From the NCBI GenBank assembly GCA_028724265.1, contig JAQYDG010000005.1:1-64000 (forward strand): DNA of 64,000 nt, read 5' to 3'. Position 1 is the first letter of the stretch. Each line of letters opens with the position of its first letter. The notes below the pieces were generated by a model, which saw nothing but the letters and a program-made list of their open reading frames with translations, did no database searches and was not told the DNA's origin. The position numbers and the translations under genes were made by a program. This document shows positions 36,368 to 44,699 of this stretch, in pieces. Origin of the DNA: Actinomycetaceae bacterium (GTDB taxonomy: Bacteria > Actinomycetota > Actinomycetes > Actinomycetales > Actinomycetaceae).

Positions 36368-37237
36368 ATGTCTATTGCCATCGATATGATTTCAGCGACG
36401 AAAACTCATCGTGTGGGAAGCGAGACTATCCACGCGCTCAACCACGTTTCGGCTTCGATTCGTGAGGGTGAATTCGTGGTGGTGATGGGACCGAGCGGAT
36501 CCGGAAAATCGACATTCTTGAACCTGCTCGGCGGCTTGGATGTGCCAGATTCTGGACAGATCTTGATCGATGGGGAAGATATCGCCGCGCAGTCGGTTGC
36601 GCAGCGTGCGCTGATGCGTCGGCGGCGTATCGGGTATGTTTTCCAGGACTATAACTTGATTCCAACGTTGACGCTTGCTGAAAATGTGTCGCTTCCGCTG
36701 GAATTGGACGGTATGAAGGAGCGTGAAGCTCGTTCACTGGCTCGTACAGCACTCGCGGAGCTTGGAATTGAATCGATGGATAAGCGTTTTCCTTCCGAGG
36801 TTTCACGCGGCCAAGCCCAACGCGCAGCGATTGCCAGAGCCCTGATCGGCGAGAACCGCATTTTATTAGCTGACGAGCCGACGGGCGCCCTGGATTCAAA
36901 TCTTTCCGAGGACGTGATGCGCCTGCTGCGTCATCGGGTGGATATGGGCTCAACGGTTGTACTCGTCACTCACGAACCGCGCTTTGCCGGATGGGCAGAC
37001 CGCGTGATCTATCTTCGAGACGGCATGATCGATAAGACGAAAACACGCATGGCGACCGCGTCGCACGATATGTCGTTTGACGCGCCTGCTCGCCATAGCG
37101 TCAGTGGCGTTACTGGCATCAGTGGCGGCGAAGCGGATACTGGCACCGCAGCGAGCGCTCGTGATGTGCAGGCAGATCAGGCGCGCAGCATGAACGATGA
37201 TCAAAGGAACGGTGACGAAGGAGGTGAACAGGAATGA
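36368..37237 (+). CDS. ABC ATPase of MacB/LolD type with altered signature
   Basis: This 289-residue ATPase has Walker A GPSGSGKST, Q-loop FQDYNLIPTLT, Walker B ILLADEPTGALD and H-loop VTHEPRF, as in the MacB/FtsE/LolD group. The signature is VSRGQAQ instead of LSGGQQQ, with the first Gly replaced by Arg. A tail of about 60 hydrophilic residues follows the ATPase domain. It begins one base after the padR stop and overlaps the permease start by 4 nt, so all three are translated together. It powers the FtsX-like partner. Confidence 0.9.
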   Translation: MSIAIDMISATKTHRVGSETIHALNHVSASIREGEFVVVMGPSGSGKSTFLNLLGGLDVPDSGQILIDGEDIAAQSVAQRALMRRRRIGYVFQDYNLIPTLTLAENVSLPLELDGMKEREARSLARTALAELGIESMDKRFPSEVSRGQAQRAAIARALIGENRILLADEPTGALDSNLSEDVMRLLRHRVDMGSTVVLVTHEPRFAGWADRVIYLRDGMIDKTKTRMATASHDMSFDAPARHSVSGVTGISGGEADTGTAASARDVQADQARSMNDDQRNGDEGGEQE

Positions 37238-39882
37238 AGATCGCTGTTCGCCTTGCATGGCGCGACCTTCGCGGGCACAAGGTCATGGCCGTACTCTCGG
37301 TACTGCTGATTGCGGTGACGATAGTCGTCGCAAGTGCTGCTCTATCGCTTGAGAGCCTCAACTGGGAGAAAGAGTATCTGGAGAGCCATGGTTTGCAGGC
37401 TTCGATGTGGACAGGGACGGATAGTCCTCTCCACCAAACTCCGAACGGCGAATCGATGGAAGCGTCATCTCAGCCGTTCAGTTCAGAGCAAAAAAGTATC
37501 GAACTGATGCCGATCCTGCAAAAGATTGCAGCACCGGACACTGTGCTCTTTGACCCCGAAGTGATGCAGGCGCCTGATCAGCAGGTTCCTCCGATGGTTC
37601 TCGATGGTCATGAAAACGCTGATCCATATTATCCGGAAACAATCCGCGTGAATGCGCAAAATGCGACACTGCGGTCTGGGCGCTTGCCGAAGGAAGCGGA
37701 AATTGCAATTGATCCAGACACCGCCCTTGCCTTAGGGGCTCATATTGGCTCAACCATCAAAATGTGGGTTCCTGGTGCACAGGATTCCACAGACTCATTT
37801 CAGGCTAGAAAAGTGTCCGGCCTGACCTCCAGCGGTGTCGTGATAGGGGGTACGGAGGATTCTTTAGAGCCAAAGACCCTCGGTAATTTTATTGATATGG
37901 GTGCCCCGCTCGTCATCACAGGTACTGAACCGGTGACGTGGCAGCAGGTCAAGGAGTTTAATTCCTACGGGCTGGTGGTGACGTCGCTGGATGTTCTGAA
38001 TAATCCTCCGGATGAAGATGAGCTCTATCCGGGTATGACATATAGCGGTTCGAGCGACATGCGCTTAGCCGTGCTCTTTATGACGATTATCGGTGTACTC
38101 GAAGTTATTTTCATCATCACTCCTGCATTTTCGCTGAGCCAAAAGCGCAATGAGAGAACATTGGCTCACCTTCAGGCGGTTGGCGCACAGCCCCATACGC
38201 TCGCTGGCATGATGGCCGGGGAAGGCCTGCTGATTGGTGCGCTGGGTGGCATTCTCGGCGTGGCAGGCTATGCGGTGCTTCAGGCGGTGCTGAACAGGAA
38301 GTTCGAAGCGATGATGCGCTTGGACTGGTTGAGCATGGTTGGCATGGTTGTGGTTGCTCTTGTGCTTGGTCTTCTCGCCTCGTTGGTGCCAGCGATCAAG
38401 GCGACACGCCTCAATGTGGTTCAGATTCTTTCCCACCGGGATGAATGGAAGACGTCAGGGTCGAGAAAAGGCTATATCTCCCTCGGCGTAGGAATCCTCG
38501 TGATGATCGCGGCGTTCTTCGTCTTCTCGCCACGAGGCTCGGACTTGTCGAGTGTCAGAGCCGGTTTGGTATTGATCGGGGTCCTCGCGTTGGCTGGCGC
38601 TGCACCGGTGTTCATTCGTCTCGTCACGGCGCTGAATAGTCATGGTATTACTGCAAAAATGGCAGGGCGCACTATGACGCGCGGCATGCATCGCACGTCA
38701 GCAGCTGTAGCCGCGATTGCAATCATGACGATGACGGCTGTTGTTGCCACGGCTGCCGCAGTGACGGAATTCAGGAACGCGACGTCAGCCAGAATAATGT
38801 GGGCGCCACAGGGTGACGCACGTTTTGAACTTCGCGCTGCCCAAGCAGGAGGGGATCCGCAGGCGATGCTGGATCGCGTCGTCACGCAGATTGACAGCGT
38901 TCAGCCTGTGGCCGACGTCCATACGATCCGCAGTGTTCATACGCAAAACGATCAGTACTTTGAAGCAATCAATGCTCACGGTTCGCTCGTTGACGTCTAC
39001 AGCGGAACACCGAGTGGTGGACTGTGGCAGTTCCACAACGATACCTCTGCGGCATCTTTTGATGTGGTTGTTGCCGGTCCAGACGACGTTCACATGATGA
39101 ATTTCCTCGATGAGGACGCGAAGGCTCGGGTAGCGCAGGCGTTGGCGAAGGACGCCATCCTCGTTTTCCAGAACAACTCCACAATCGATGGCGTGCGCCT
39201 CGTCTCCTATCCGAAAGGATATCCTGACGATGAACCGTCCGCCGCGTCAGATAATAAAGCACAGCTCCTGACCTCGATGACGGCGAAGGACGGTTTGCAG
39301 GTACTACGTGTTTTGCCAACTCAGTATGTGACTCATATGGTCGTGTCGCCGAGCCTCGCTCAGCGGATGGGGTTAGCATCTCGAGTTGCAGGTGCCCAGA
39401 TCGACTTTGAGCAAGCACCTCGATTTTCTGATGGAGCTTGGCAGCAAAGGGCTACCGCCGGGACGAATGGTTTTGGTCAGCTAGCTGTTGCAGCGCCGAG
39501 CCGATATGACGTGATCCAACCTATTGCGTTGGCCGGTAGTGCTGTTCTGATTGCTCTGTTTATTTCCGCGATGTTGGTTTCGATGCTTTCACGTGCGGCG
39601 CGCGCGGATATGGACACGGTGGAGGCTGTCGGCGGAACGCCGGGATTCCGCAGAAGGTTCTCGACGCACATGGCATTTCAGGTGATGATGGCAGGCATGA
39701 TTCCGGGTGCCTTGATTGGTATTTATGGAATTGTGCTCGCTCGGCGCATGTTCGGTTGGGAAATTATCAACTACGAGCCGGTTGCCGTCGTTCTGATGCT
39801 GGTTGTTCTCGTGCTCGGCGCAGTGGGGATAGGTGCGCTGTTCCCGCCACGCCGCAGGACGCTTGTGCGTCGAGAGGATTAG
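37234..39882 (+). CDS. FtsX-like ABC permease (MacB-type, large extracellular domains)
   Basis: This 882-residue protein starts with a typical FtsX anchor (LAWRDLRGHKVMAVLSVLLIAVTIVV). It carries a long extracellular domain (about residues 50-265), three helices with the first FtsX signature (QKRNERTLAHLQAVGAQPHTL), a fourth and fifth hydrophobic region near 410-450 and 495-515, a second extracellular domain, and a C-terminal three-helix FtsX domain. Such two-domain permeases often drive efflux or sensing of antimicrobial peptides or lipoproteins. The start overlaps the ATPase stop by 4 nt. A degenerate repeat array follows. Confidence 0.88.
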   Translation: MKIAVRLAWRDLRGHKVMAVLSVLLIAVTIVVASAALSLESLNWEKEYLESHGLQASMWTGTDSPLHQTPNGESMEASSQPFSSEQKSIELMPILQKIAAPDTVLFDPEVMQAPDQQVPPMVLDGHENADPYYPETIRVNAQNATLRSGRLPKEAEIAIDPDTALALGAHIGSTIKMWVPGAQDSTDSFQARKVSGLTSSGVVIGGTEDSLEPKTLGNFIDMGAPLVITGTEPVTWQQVKEFNSYGLVVTSLDVLNNPPDEDELYPGMTYSGSSDMRLAVLFMTIIGVLEVIFIITPAFSLSQKRNERTLAHLQAVGAQPHTLAGMMAGEGLLIGALGGILGVAGYAVLQAVLNRKFEAMMRLDWLSMVGMVVVALVLGLLASLVPAIKATRLNVVQILSHRDEWKTSGSRKGYISLGVGILVMIAAFFVFSPRGSDLSSVRAGLVLIGVLALAGAAPVFIRLVTALNSHGITAKMAGRTMTRGMHRTSAAVAAIAIMTMTAVVATAAAVTEFRNATSARIMWAPQGDARFELRAAQAGGDPQAMLDRVVTQIDSVQPVADVHTIRSVHTQNDQYFEAINAHGSLVDVYSGTPSGGLWQFHNDTSAASFDVVVAGPDDVHMMNFLDEDAKARVAQALAKDAILVFQNNSTIDGVRLVSYPKGYPDDEPSAASDNKAQLLTSMTAKDGLQVLRVLPTQYVTHMVVSPSLAQRMGLASRVAGAQIDFEQAPRFSDGAWQQRATAGTNGFGQLAVAAPSRYDVIQPIALAGSAVLIALFISAMLVSMLSRAARADMDTVEAVGGTPGFRRRFSTHMAFQVMMAGMIPGALIGIYGIVLARRMFGWEIINYEPVAVVLMLVVLVLGAVGIGALFPPRRRTLVRRED

Positions 39883-39917
39883 AACTCAGCCGTGAGACGA
39901 GCTCGGCTGGTTTGACG

Positions 39918-40033
39918 GTACTGGCTTCGCGCGGCCGTACCGGCCGAGGGCTGCGGTGCTGACCCAGGGTAGCGGCGCTAGATCTAGGGTGGCCGTGCTG
40001 ACCCAGGGTAGCGCGCGCTGGCCTACGGCGGCG
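39918..40033. repeat. Degenerate 19-20 bp tandem repeat array
   Basis: Six units in a row: GTACTGGCTTCGCGCGGCC (39918), GTACCGGCCGAGGGCTGCG (39937), GTGCTGACCCAGGGTAGCG (39956), GCGCTAGATCTAGGGTGGCC (39975), an exact second copy of the third unit (39995-40013), and CGCGCTGGCCTACGGCGGCG (40014). It lies between the FtsX permease and ilvN. Confidence 0.75.
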
Positions 40034-40102
40034 TGCCCACCTTGGCGGCATGGATCCGGTGATACACGATATGGACAGTGCGGCTTGTGCCATGTCAAAG
40101 TG

Positions 40103-40111
40103 TGGGATAAT
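40103..40111 (+). promoter_or_regulatory. Extended -10 box upstream of ilvN
   Basis: TGG followed by GATAAT (40106-40111) gives an extended -10 element 54 bp before the chosen ilvN start. A TTGTGC at 40085 is only 15 bp away, so the -35 is weak. Confidence 0.4.
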
Positions 40112-40164
40112 GAGGCGTCGGCGTTTTTGGCTTGCGCGCACACGCAGAAGGTGGATCTTCGAGT

Positions 40165-40644
40165 ATGGAAAAGTCGCGGAACCTCTATGTTCTTGCTGAT
40201 GACGAACCAGGGATTATGAACAGGATCGCTGGGATCATTGCGCGGAGGGCGTTTAATATTTCTGGACTGACCAGCGGGCAAGGTCAGTCCAGGCATGTTC
40301 AGTGGATTATCATCGGCGTCGAGGCATCTGAAGACGATTTAGAGTCTCTTGCGCGTCCCATTCGCAAATTGGCTGGGGTTCGTGATGTTCATGAGTTGAG
40401 CGCGCAGGGCGTGGCTCGGCATATGGTATTGGTGCAGCTGAGCACCCCCGAGGTTAACGAGGGGAGCGTTGCACATATCGTCTCCGCATATGGTGCACGC
40501 ATCGTCAAGAGCGACGACACGTCCGTGGTCATAGAGATGACGGGTACGGATCCGGAAGTTGAGGAGTTCCTCGACGCAGTGGAACAGTTACCGCTGATGC
40601 ATGTTGCTGTCTCGGGGGTCGTGGCTCTGCCCGAGAGGGAATGA
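40165..40644 (+). CDS. ilvN: Acetolactate synthase small (regulatory) subunit
   Basis: The 159-residue protein starts with an ACT domain (LYVLADDEPGIMNRIAGIIARRAFNISGLTSG), then MVLVQLSTPEVNEGSVAHIVSAYGARIV, as in IlvN. It activates and confers valine feedback control on the IlvB catalytic subunit. I use the ATG at 40165, with an AAGGTGG site some 11 nt upstream; a frame from 40132 is open but lacks support. No ilvB or ilvC is adjacent: it is followed 9 bp later by a ribokinase gene, an unusual neighbour. So ilvB must be encoded elsewhere, or this is a remnant. Confidence 0.85.
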   Translation: MEKSRNLYVLADDEPGIMNRIAGIIARRAFNISGLTSGQGQSRHVQWIIIGVEASEDDLESLARPIRKLAGVRDVHELSAQGVARHMVLVQLSTPEVNEGSVAHIVSAYGARIVKSDDTSVVIEMTGTDPEVEEFLDAVEQLPLMHVAVSGVVALPERE

Positions 40645-40653
40645 AAGCGAATC

Positions 40654-41640
40654 GTGGTGGCACAGTCAAAACAAACAATCGCTGTTGTCGGTTCGATTAA
40701 TGTTGATGTGTTGGTGACGGTGGATCGTCATCCGTCCCCTGGCGAAACAGTAGTAGGTTCCAGCCAACAGGTTCTTCCTGGCGGCAAAGGTGCAAACCAG
40801 GCCGTGGCCGCCGGATTATTAGGAGCCGATGTTCAGTTTTTTGGAGCCGTTGGAACCGACGACTATGCCCATCGGGCTCTGGGTGTGCTTCGCCAATCTG
40901 GTGTGAATCTTGACCATGTGCGCCATGTGCCTGGCTCAACTGGCCTTGCTATGATCACGGTTGCCGCCAGCGGCGAAAACACGATTGTTGTTCTGCCCGC
41001 AGCTAACAGTGCGGTCGATCGTGACTATGTTCGTCAGATGGGTGACCCCCTTGCCTTAGCCGATATTGTTCTGCTTCAAGGAGAGATTCCTCGCAAGGGC
41101 AACGAGGCAGCGGTGGAGGCTGCCCGTGGACGCGTTGTGATCAACCTTGCTCCCGTCGTTCCTATGGATACGGCAGCGTTACTCCGTGCAGATCCGTTGA
41201 TTGTCAACGAGCACGAGGGGAGCCTTGTGCTGGCACAGTTCGGTGTCACCCTCGAGACGGGGCGTTCCGACGTTGCGCAGGATCGAGCGGCGGAGGATTG
41301 CACAGCGCGGGATCCGTTGCGGATGGTGCGCGCGCTTCGTGAGTGCGGATTCGCCTCTGTGGTGATGACTCTTGGTGCACAAGGATCGGTTTGTGCTGAC
41401 GCTTCCGGCATGTATCGGATACCTGCGGCACAGGTGCCAGTGGTCGATACTACTGGAGCAGGTGATGCGTTCACCGGGGCATGCGTGGCGAAACTAGCTG
41501 AGGGTTTCTCACTCCGTGACGCGTGCGTGTTCGCCTCACGCGTTGGGTCGTACGCCACCATGCGTCATGGTGCCCAAACGAGCTATCCGACTGCAGACAC
41601 CGTGCTGCCTGATGTTGACGGGCAGGTAGAGGAAATCTAG
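40654..41640 (+). CDS. rbsK: Ribokinase (PfkB family)
   Basis: This 328-residue sugar kinase has the PfkB first signature (GSINVDVLVTVDRHPSPGETV, then GGKGANQAVAAGLLGA) and the second signature with the catalytic Asp (VVDTTGAGDAFTGA). These favour ribokinase over fructokinase: ribose to ribose-5-phosphate. It starts with GTG and overlaps ilvN transcriptionally (9-bp gap). About 25 residues around VTLETGRSDVAQDRAAEDCTA form an insertion in the alpha/beta core. No ribose transporter is adjacent. Confidence 0.88.
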   Translation: MVAQSKQTIAVVGSINVDVLVTVDRHPSPGETVVGSSQQVLPGGKGANQAVAAGLLGADVQFFGAVGTDDYAHRALGVLRQSGVNLDHVRHVPGSTGLAMITVAASGENTIVVLPAANSAVDRDYVRQMGDPLALADIVLLQGEIPRKGNEAAVEAARGRVVINLAPVVPMDTAALLRADPLIVNEHEGSLVLAQFGVTLETGRSDVAQDRAAEDCTARDPLRMVRALRECGFASVVMTLGAQGSVCADASGMYRIPAAQVPVVDTTGAGDAFTGACVAKLAEGFSLRDACVFASRVGSYATMRHGAQTSYPTADTVLPDVDGQVEEI

Positions 41641-41763
41641 CCTGCCAGCCTGAGGAAATCGCGCCTGAGGCAGTTTCTAGGCCGAGGTCATTCCAGCCCG
41701 GAGCGATGCGATAGAACGCGAGAATGCGTCAGGACGCCGGGTACGAAGAGCTTCTCGAAACGA

Positions 41764-42303
41764 GTGCGAATGAGCACGAGAGCGCATACGCTGCTGCATG
41801 TGTACACTCAGATGAGGATTCGCAGTGAACGTGATGGGGTAGGCGTGCTTATTCGGCAACTTATACGGTTCTCAATTGTGGGTGTGATCGCCACAATCGT
41901 TGATTTCGGGATTCTTATCGGCTTAACTGAATTGTTCGGCGTGCACTACCTTGTGTCTGCTGCGCTCGCATTCATCTGCTCCGTGGTTGTGAACTATATT
42001 CTGAGCATGCGCTACGTGTTCCGCGGCCGGCAGGACATCTCCAAGCGCAGGGAGTTCAGTGTTTTTGTGACCCTCTCTGTGATCGGTTTGGGGCTCAACG
42101 AGGTATTGATGTGGCTGGGCGTGGATGTTGCTGGTCTCCATTACATTCTGATAAAGATCATCGCCACAGGCATCGTCATGCTCTACAATTTCGTCACCAG
42201 AAAAATCCTGCTGGAAGACCATACTCAATGCGACTCGTGCAGTTTAAATGCCTTGCCTCAACCCACTGCGCAGCCTGAACATGCAGCCTCAACACATATC
42301 TGA
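41764..42303 (+). CDS. GtrA-family membrane protein
   Basis: This protein has four membrane helices in the GtrA pattern: QLIRFSIVGVIATIVDFGIL, VSAALAFICSVVVNYILSMRYVF, FVTLSVIGLGLNEVLMWLG, and a last helix ending YNFVTRKILL. GtrA-family proteins help move polyprenyl-linked sugars across the membrane or modify surface polysaccharides. The start is uncertain: GTG 41764 gives 179 residues and ATG 41812 gives 163; neither has a clear ribosome binding site. The C-terminal 25 residues are polar and unconserved. Confidence 0.78.
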   Translation: MRMSTRAHTLLHVYTQMRIRSERDGVGVLIRQLIRFSIVGVIATIVDFGILIGLTELFGVHYLVSAALAFICSVVVNYILSMRYVFRGRQDISKRREFSVFVTLSVIGLGLNEVLMWLGVDVAGLHYILIKIIATGIVMLYNFVTRKILLEDHTQCDSCSLNALPQPTAQPEHAASTHI

Positions 42304-42323
42304 CATGGTCTAAGCGCGCCTTA

Positions 42324-43328
42324 TTACTTCGGATGTACCCCGGAGAATGCAACGGAGTTTAGGCAGAACTCGGCGACCTCGCGCGAGTTTGCTGCAGCGT
42401 ACCGTCCGTATGCGGCAAGATCAGTATCTTCAATAGTTTTGCCCGCGTCGTCAACGCCAATATAGACACCACCGGCAGCGCGAACAAGGGCAATCCCTGC
42501 GGCTACATCCCAAGGTTTTGCTGTGATATTCGTGGCTCCCGCATAGATGCCTGCAGCAACTTCGGCGAGCGCGAGCGAGATGGATCCGGGTCTGCGCACG
42601 GTGCCTGCCTGAGCAATCATGCGAACATAATCCTGGCCTTCGTGGTTGGATCCTTGCCAATGCGCGCTGGGCCATTCTGTTGCGATGACGCCAGTGCGTA
42701 TAGTGTGGTCACTGACGTGGATGGCGGATCCGTTCAGATAAGCGCCGGTGGAGTCCGCTCGAAACATGCGGCGTTGAGTGGGCTGATAGATGGCTCCAGC
42801 AATAATCTGCCCAGACACCTGTGCTCCGATCGACACACACCAAAAGTCGTGACCGGAAGCAAAATTTGCTGTGCCGTCAATAGGATCGACGATCCAGAGG
42901 ACGTCGGTATCGGTGGGTGTTCTTTCTGCTCCGTGAGCGTCGAAATAGCCTGGGTGTTCCTCGCCGAGAATCAGAGAATCTGGCTCAAGCGCATAGAGCA
43001 CCTGTGACAGAGCCCGCTGAGTGTGCCGATCATGGATCGTGACCGGGTCATGAAAATCTGCCTTTGTTTCAACATGCTGCGTCGAGCGGAATGCTCTGAT
43101 GAGGTAAGGGCCAACCGAGAGGGCAGCTGCCTCGGCAATATCGGCTAAGCGAATGCTGAGATCCGTATTCTTCGGTTGTGCAGATTGGGCTGATAGCGCT
43201 GACTTGGCAAGCTGCGCTGACTTTGCGGGCGGTGCAGATTGCGCAGTGCTCAGATGCGCGTTAGCACCTGCAGCATCGTGCCGTGTATGGAGATTATTCT
43301 CTGTGTTCGTGTAACTGCCCGTGTCCAT
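42324..43328 (-). CDS. Inositol monophosphatase-family phosphatase
   Basis: This 334-residue protein has the metal-binding motifs of the IMPase family: GEEHPG (Glu), WIVDPIDGTANFASG and KPWDVAAGIALVRAAGG. It hydrolyses sugar or inositol phosphates, or histidinol phosphate (HisN), in a Mg-dependent way; the exact substrate cannot be chosen. AGGGG lies 8 nt before the ATG. The first 55 residues are low complexity with several SAQ/KSA repeats and are not part of the fold. It is the last gene of a run of minus-strand genes (glgX, trpS, DagK, this one). Confidence 0.85.
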   Translation of the reverse strand: MDTGSYTNTENNLHTRHDAAGANAHLSTAQSAPPAKSAQLAKSALSAQSAQPKNTDLSIRLADIAEAAALSVGPYLIRAFRSTQHVETKADFHDPVTIHDRHTQRALSQVLYALEPDSLILGEEHPGYFDAHGAERTPTDTDVLWIVDPIDGTANFASGHDFWCVSIGAQVSGQIIAGAIYQPTQRRMFRADSTGAYLNGSAIHVSDHTIRTGVIATEWPSAHWQGSNHEGQDYVRMIAQAGTVRRPGSISLALAEVAAGIYAGATNITAKPWDVAAGIALVRAAGGVYIGVDDAGKTIEDTDLAAYGRYAAANSREVAEFCLNSVAFSGVHPK

Positions 43329-43473
43329 AATGACGCCCCTGATTGTTAGTCCAGCTCGCGTGCGTTGCGCGGCAACGTCGGTTCAGCGCGAGTCATGCCT
43401 GTTCGTCGCACGTCGCCATCGTGGCCTGTTACGCCTCCTGGTGTATATTTCGATCCTAGCGAGTATCGGATGA

Positions 43474-44577
43474 CTATATACGGCGCGCGCCCAAGCGTGG
43501 GACGAAAACTCTCAGGGCACGAGGAATGACTGAAATATCGAAATGGGTGGCGTTGTTCGCGGGTACATACGCCTCGCCGTCCACTTGGCACGGCACAACA
43601 GGGGCGTTCATCCGGTGTTCAGCGGAGTCAGCGTGGTGAAGGTGCGGTGTGAGGGCATTTGCCACATCTGCAGCCGCACTCGCAAAGCGGCGGCTCACAT
43701 AGCCACGGACATGACCGGCACGTTGGACGGTGTCAAAATCGATAATCAGCTGGCGAGTCCTCTGGAACTGTAACGCCTTGCTGCGTGTGTGGTGACCGAT
43801 GCGGGCAAGTCCGATTACCACAGCGATTTCAGGTACGGTGGGTCTGCCGACGGAAAAACACGTATCCAGAAGTCCATCGGTAGGTGTGGCACCTGGCGTG
43901 ATACGGAAACCGGCTCCATAAGTGGGACCGTTCTGCACCGCGAAAATAAGCGAATTGAAGCGCTGAGGCTGTGCACCGTCAAAGCGCATAGTGCCGCTCC
44001 AGCCGGTTCCGGCGCGTGTAATGGTGGTGAACGCACTGCGGGCGTACACCGTGGCACCGTTCCGTTCGGCCTTGTCATCACGATCTGTTATCGTTCCGAT
44101 TGCGACGGCTGCGTCAAGCCCGAACGATAGCGTTTCCATAAAGTATTGATCGTTGACGCGCCCGATATCGATCGGCTGTTGGAAGCCGGTGACGATGCTT
44201 GTGATGGATGCCTGCGGATTGTTGCGTGGTGCGCCGAGTGTCCGGGCAAAATCGTTGCCGGTGCCCACAGCGACGATGCCGAGAGCAGGCCTCAGAGCCG
44301 GTGTCACACGCATCAAGCCGTTCACGACGTCGTGAATCACGCCGTCCCCACCCACCGCAATCACTGTGTCGAACCCGGCAGCATCTGCGGCTCTACGCAG
44401 TGCGTCGCCTTCGTGGCGCGTCCGGTAGATCTCAACAAAGCTCGCGGCATGGGGATGGTGCTCGAAGAGGGCGGATACAGCAGTCACAGCTGCTTGTCCG
44501 CGCCCGGAATGCGAGGACGGGTTACCGATGATGAGGGTTCTGCCGAGGCTGGCTAGTGCGGAAGAAGAACGTCCCAT
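43474..44577 (-). CDS. Diacylglycerol kinase-family lipid kinase
   Basis: This 367-residue protein has the DAGK catalytic pattern: NPSSHSGRG near the N-terminus, AVGGDGVIHDVVNGL (nucleotide-binding GGDG), then VGTGNDFARTLG, and QVDGEAY late. It phosphorylates diacylglycerol or a related lipid at the membrane. It is somewhat longer than typical YegS/DgkB (about 300) because of an insertion around HLHHADSAEHRMNAP. AAAGGAG is upstream of the ATG. It lies 120 bp after trpS on the same strand. Confidence 0.85.
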   Translation of the reverse strand: MGRSSSALASLGRTLIIGNPSSHSGRGQAAVTAVSALFEHHPHAASFVEIYRTRHEGDALRRAADAAGFDTVIAVGGDGVIHDVVNGLMRVTPALRPALGIVAVGTGNDFARTLGAPRNNPQASITSIVTGFQQPIDIGRVNDQYFMETLSFGLDAAVAIGTITDRDDKAERNGATVYARSAFTTITRAGTGWSGTMRFDGAQPQRFNSLIFAVQNGPTYGAGFRITPGATPTDGLLDTCFSVGRPTVPEIAVVIGLARIGHHTRSKALQFQRTRQLIIDFDTVQRAGHVRGYVSRRFASAAADVANALTPHLHHADSAEHRMNAPVVPCQVDGEAYVPANNATHFDISVIPRALRVFVPRLGARRI

Positions 44578-44699
44578 CTTCGCTCCTTTCGTCCACGATG
44601 TTCGCGTGGAAGTTGCTCTATCGCTGGCTCCCGAGAGGTTTTATCAGAACCTTCATGAGAGGCTTTGCCGATTTCTCGGGTTATAGGCAATTGTCCAGC

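Noticed and set aside
39767-40296. Long open frames on the minus strand across the tandem array, with ATLGQH-like repeats
   Set aside because: They are by-products of the repeat array and of the ends of the FtsX and ilvN genes; no ribosome binding site or family pattern.
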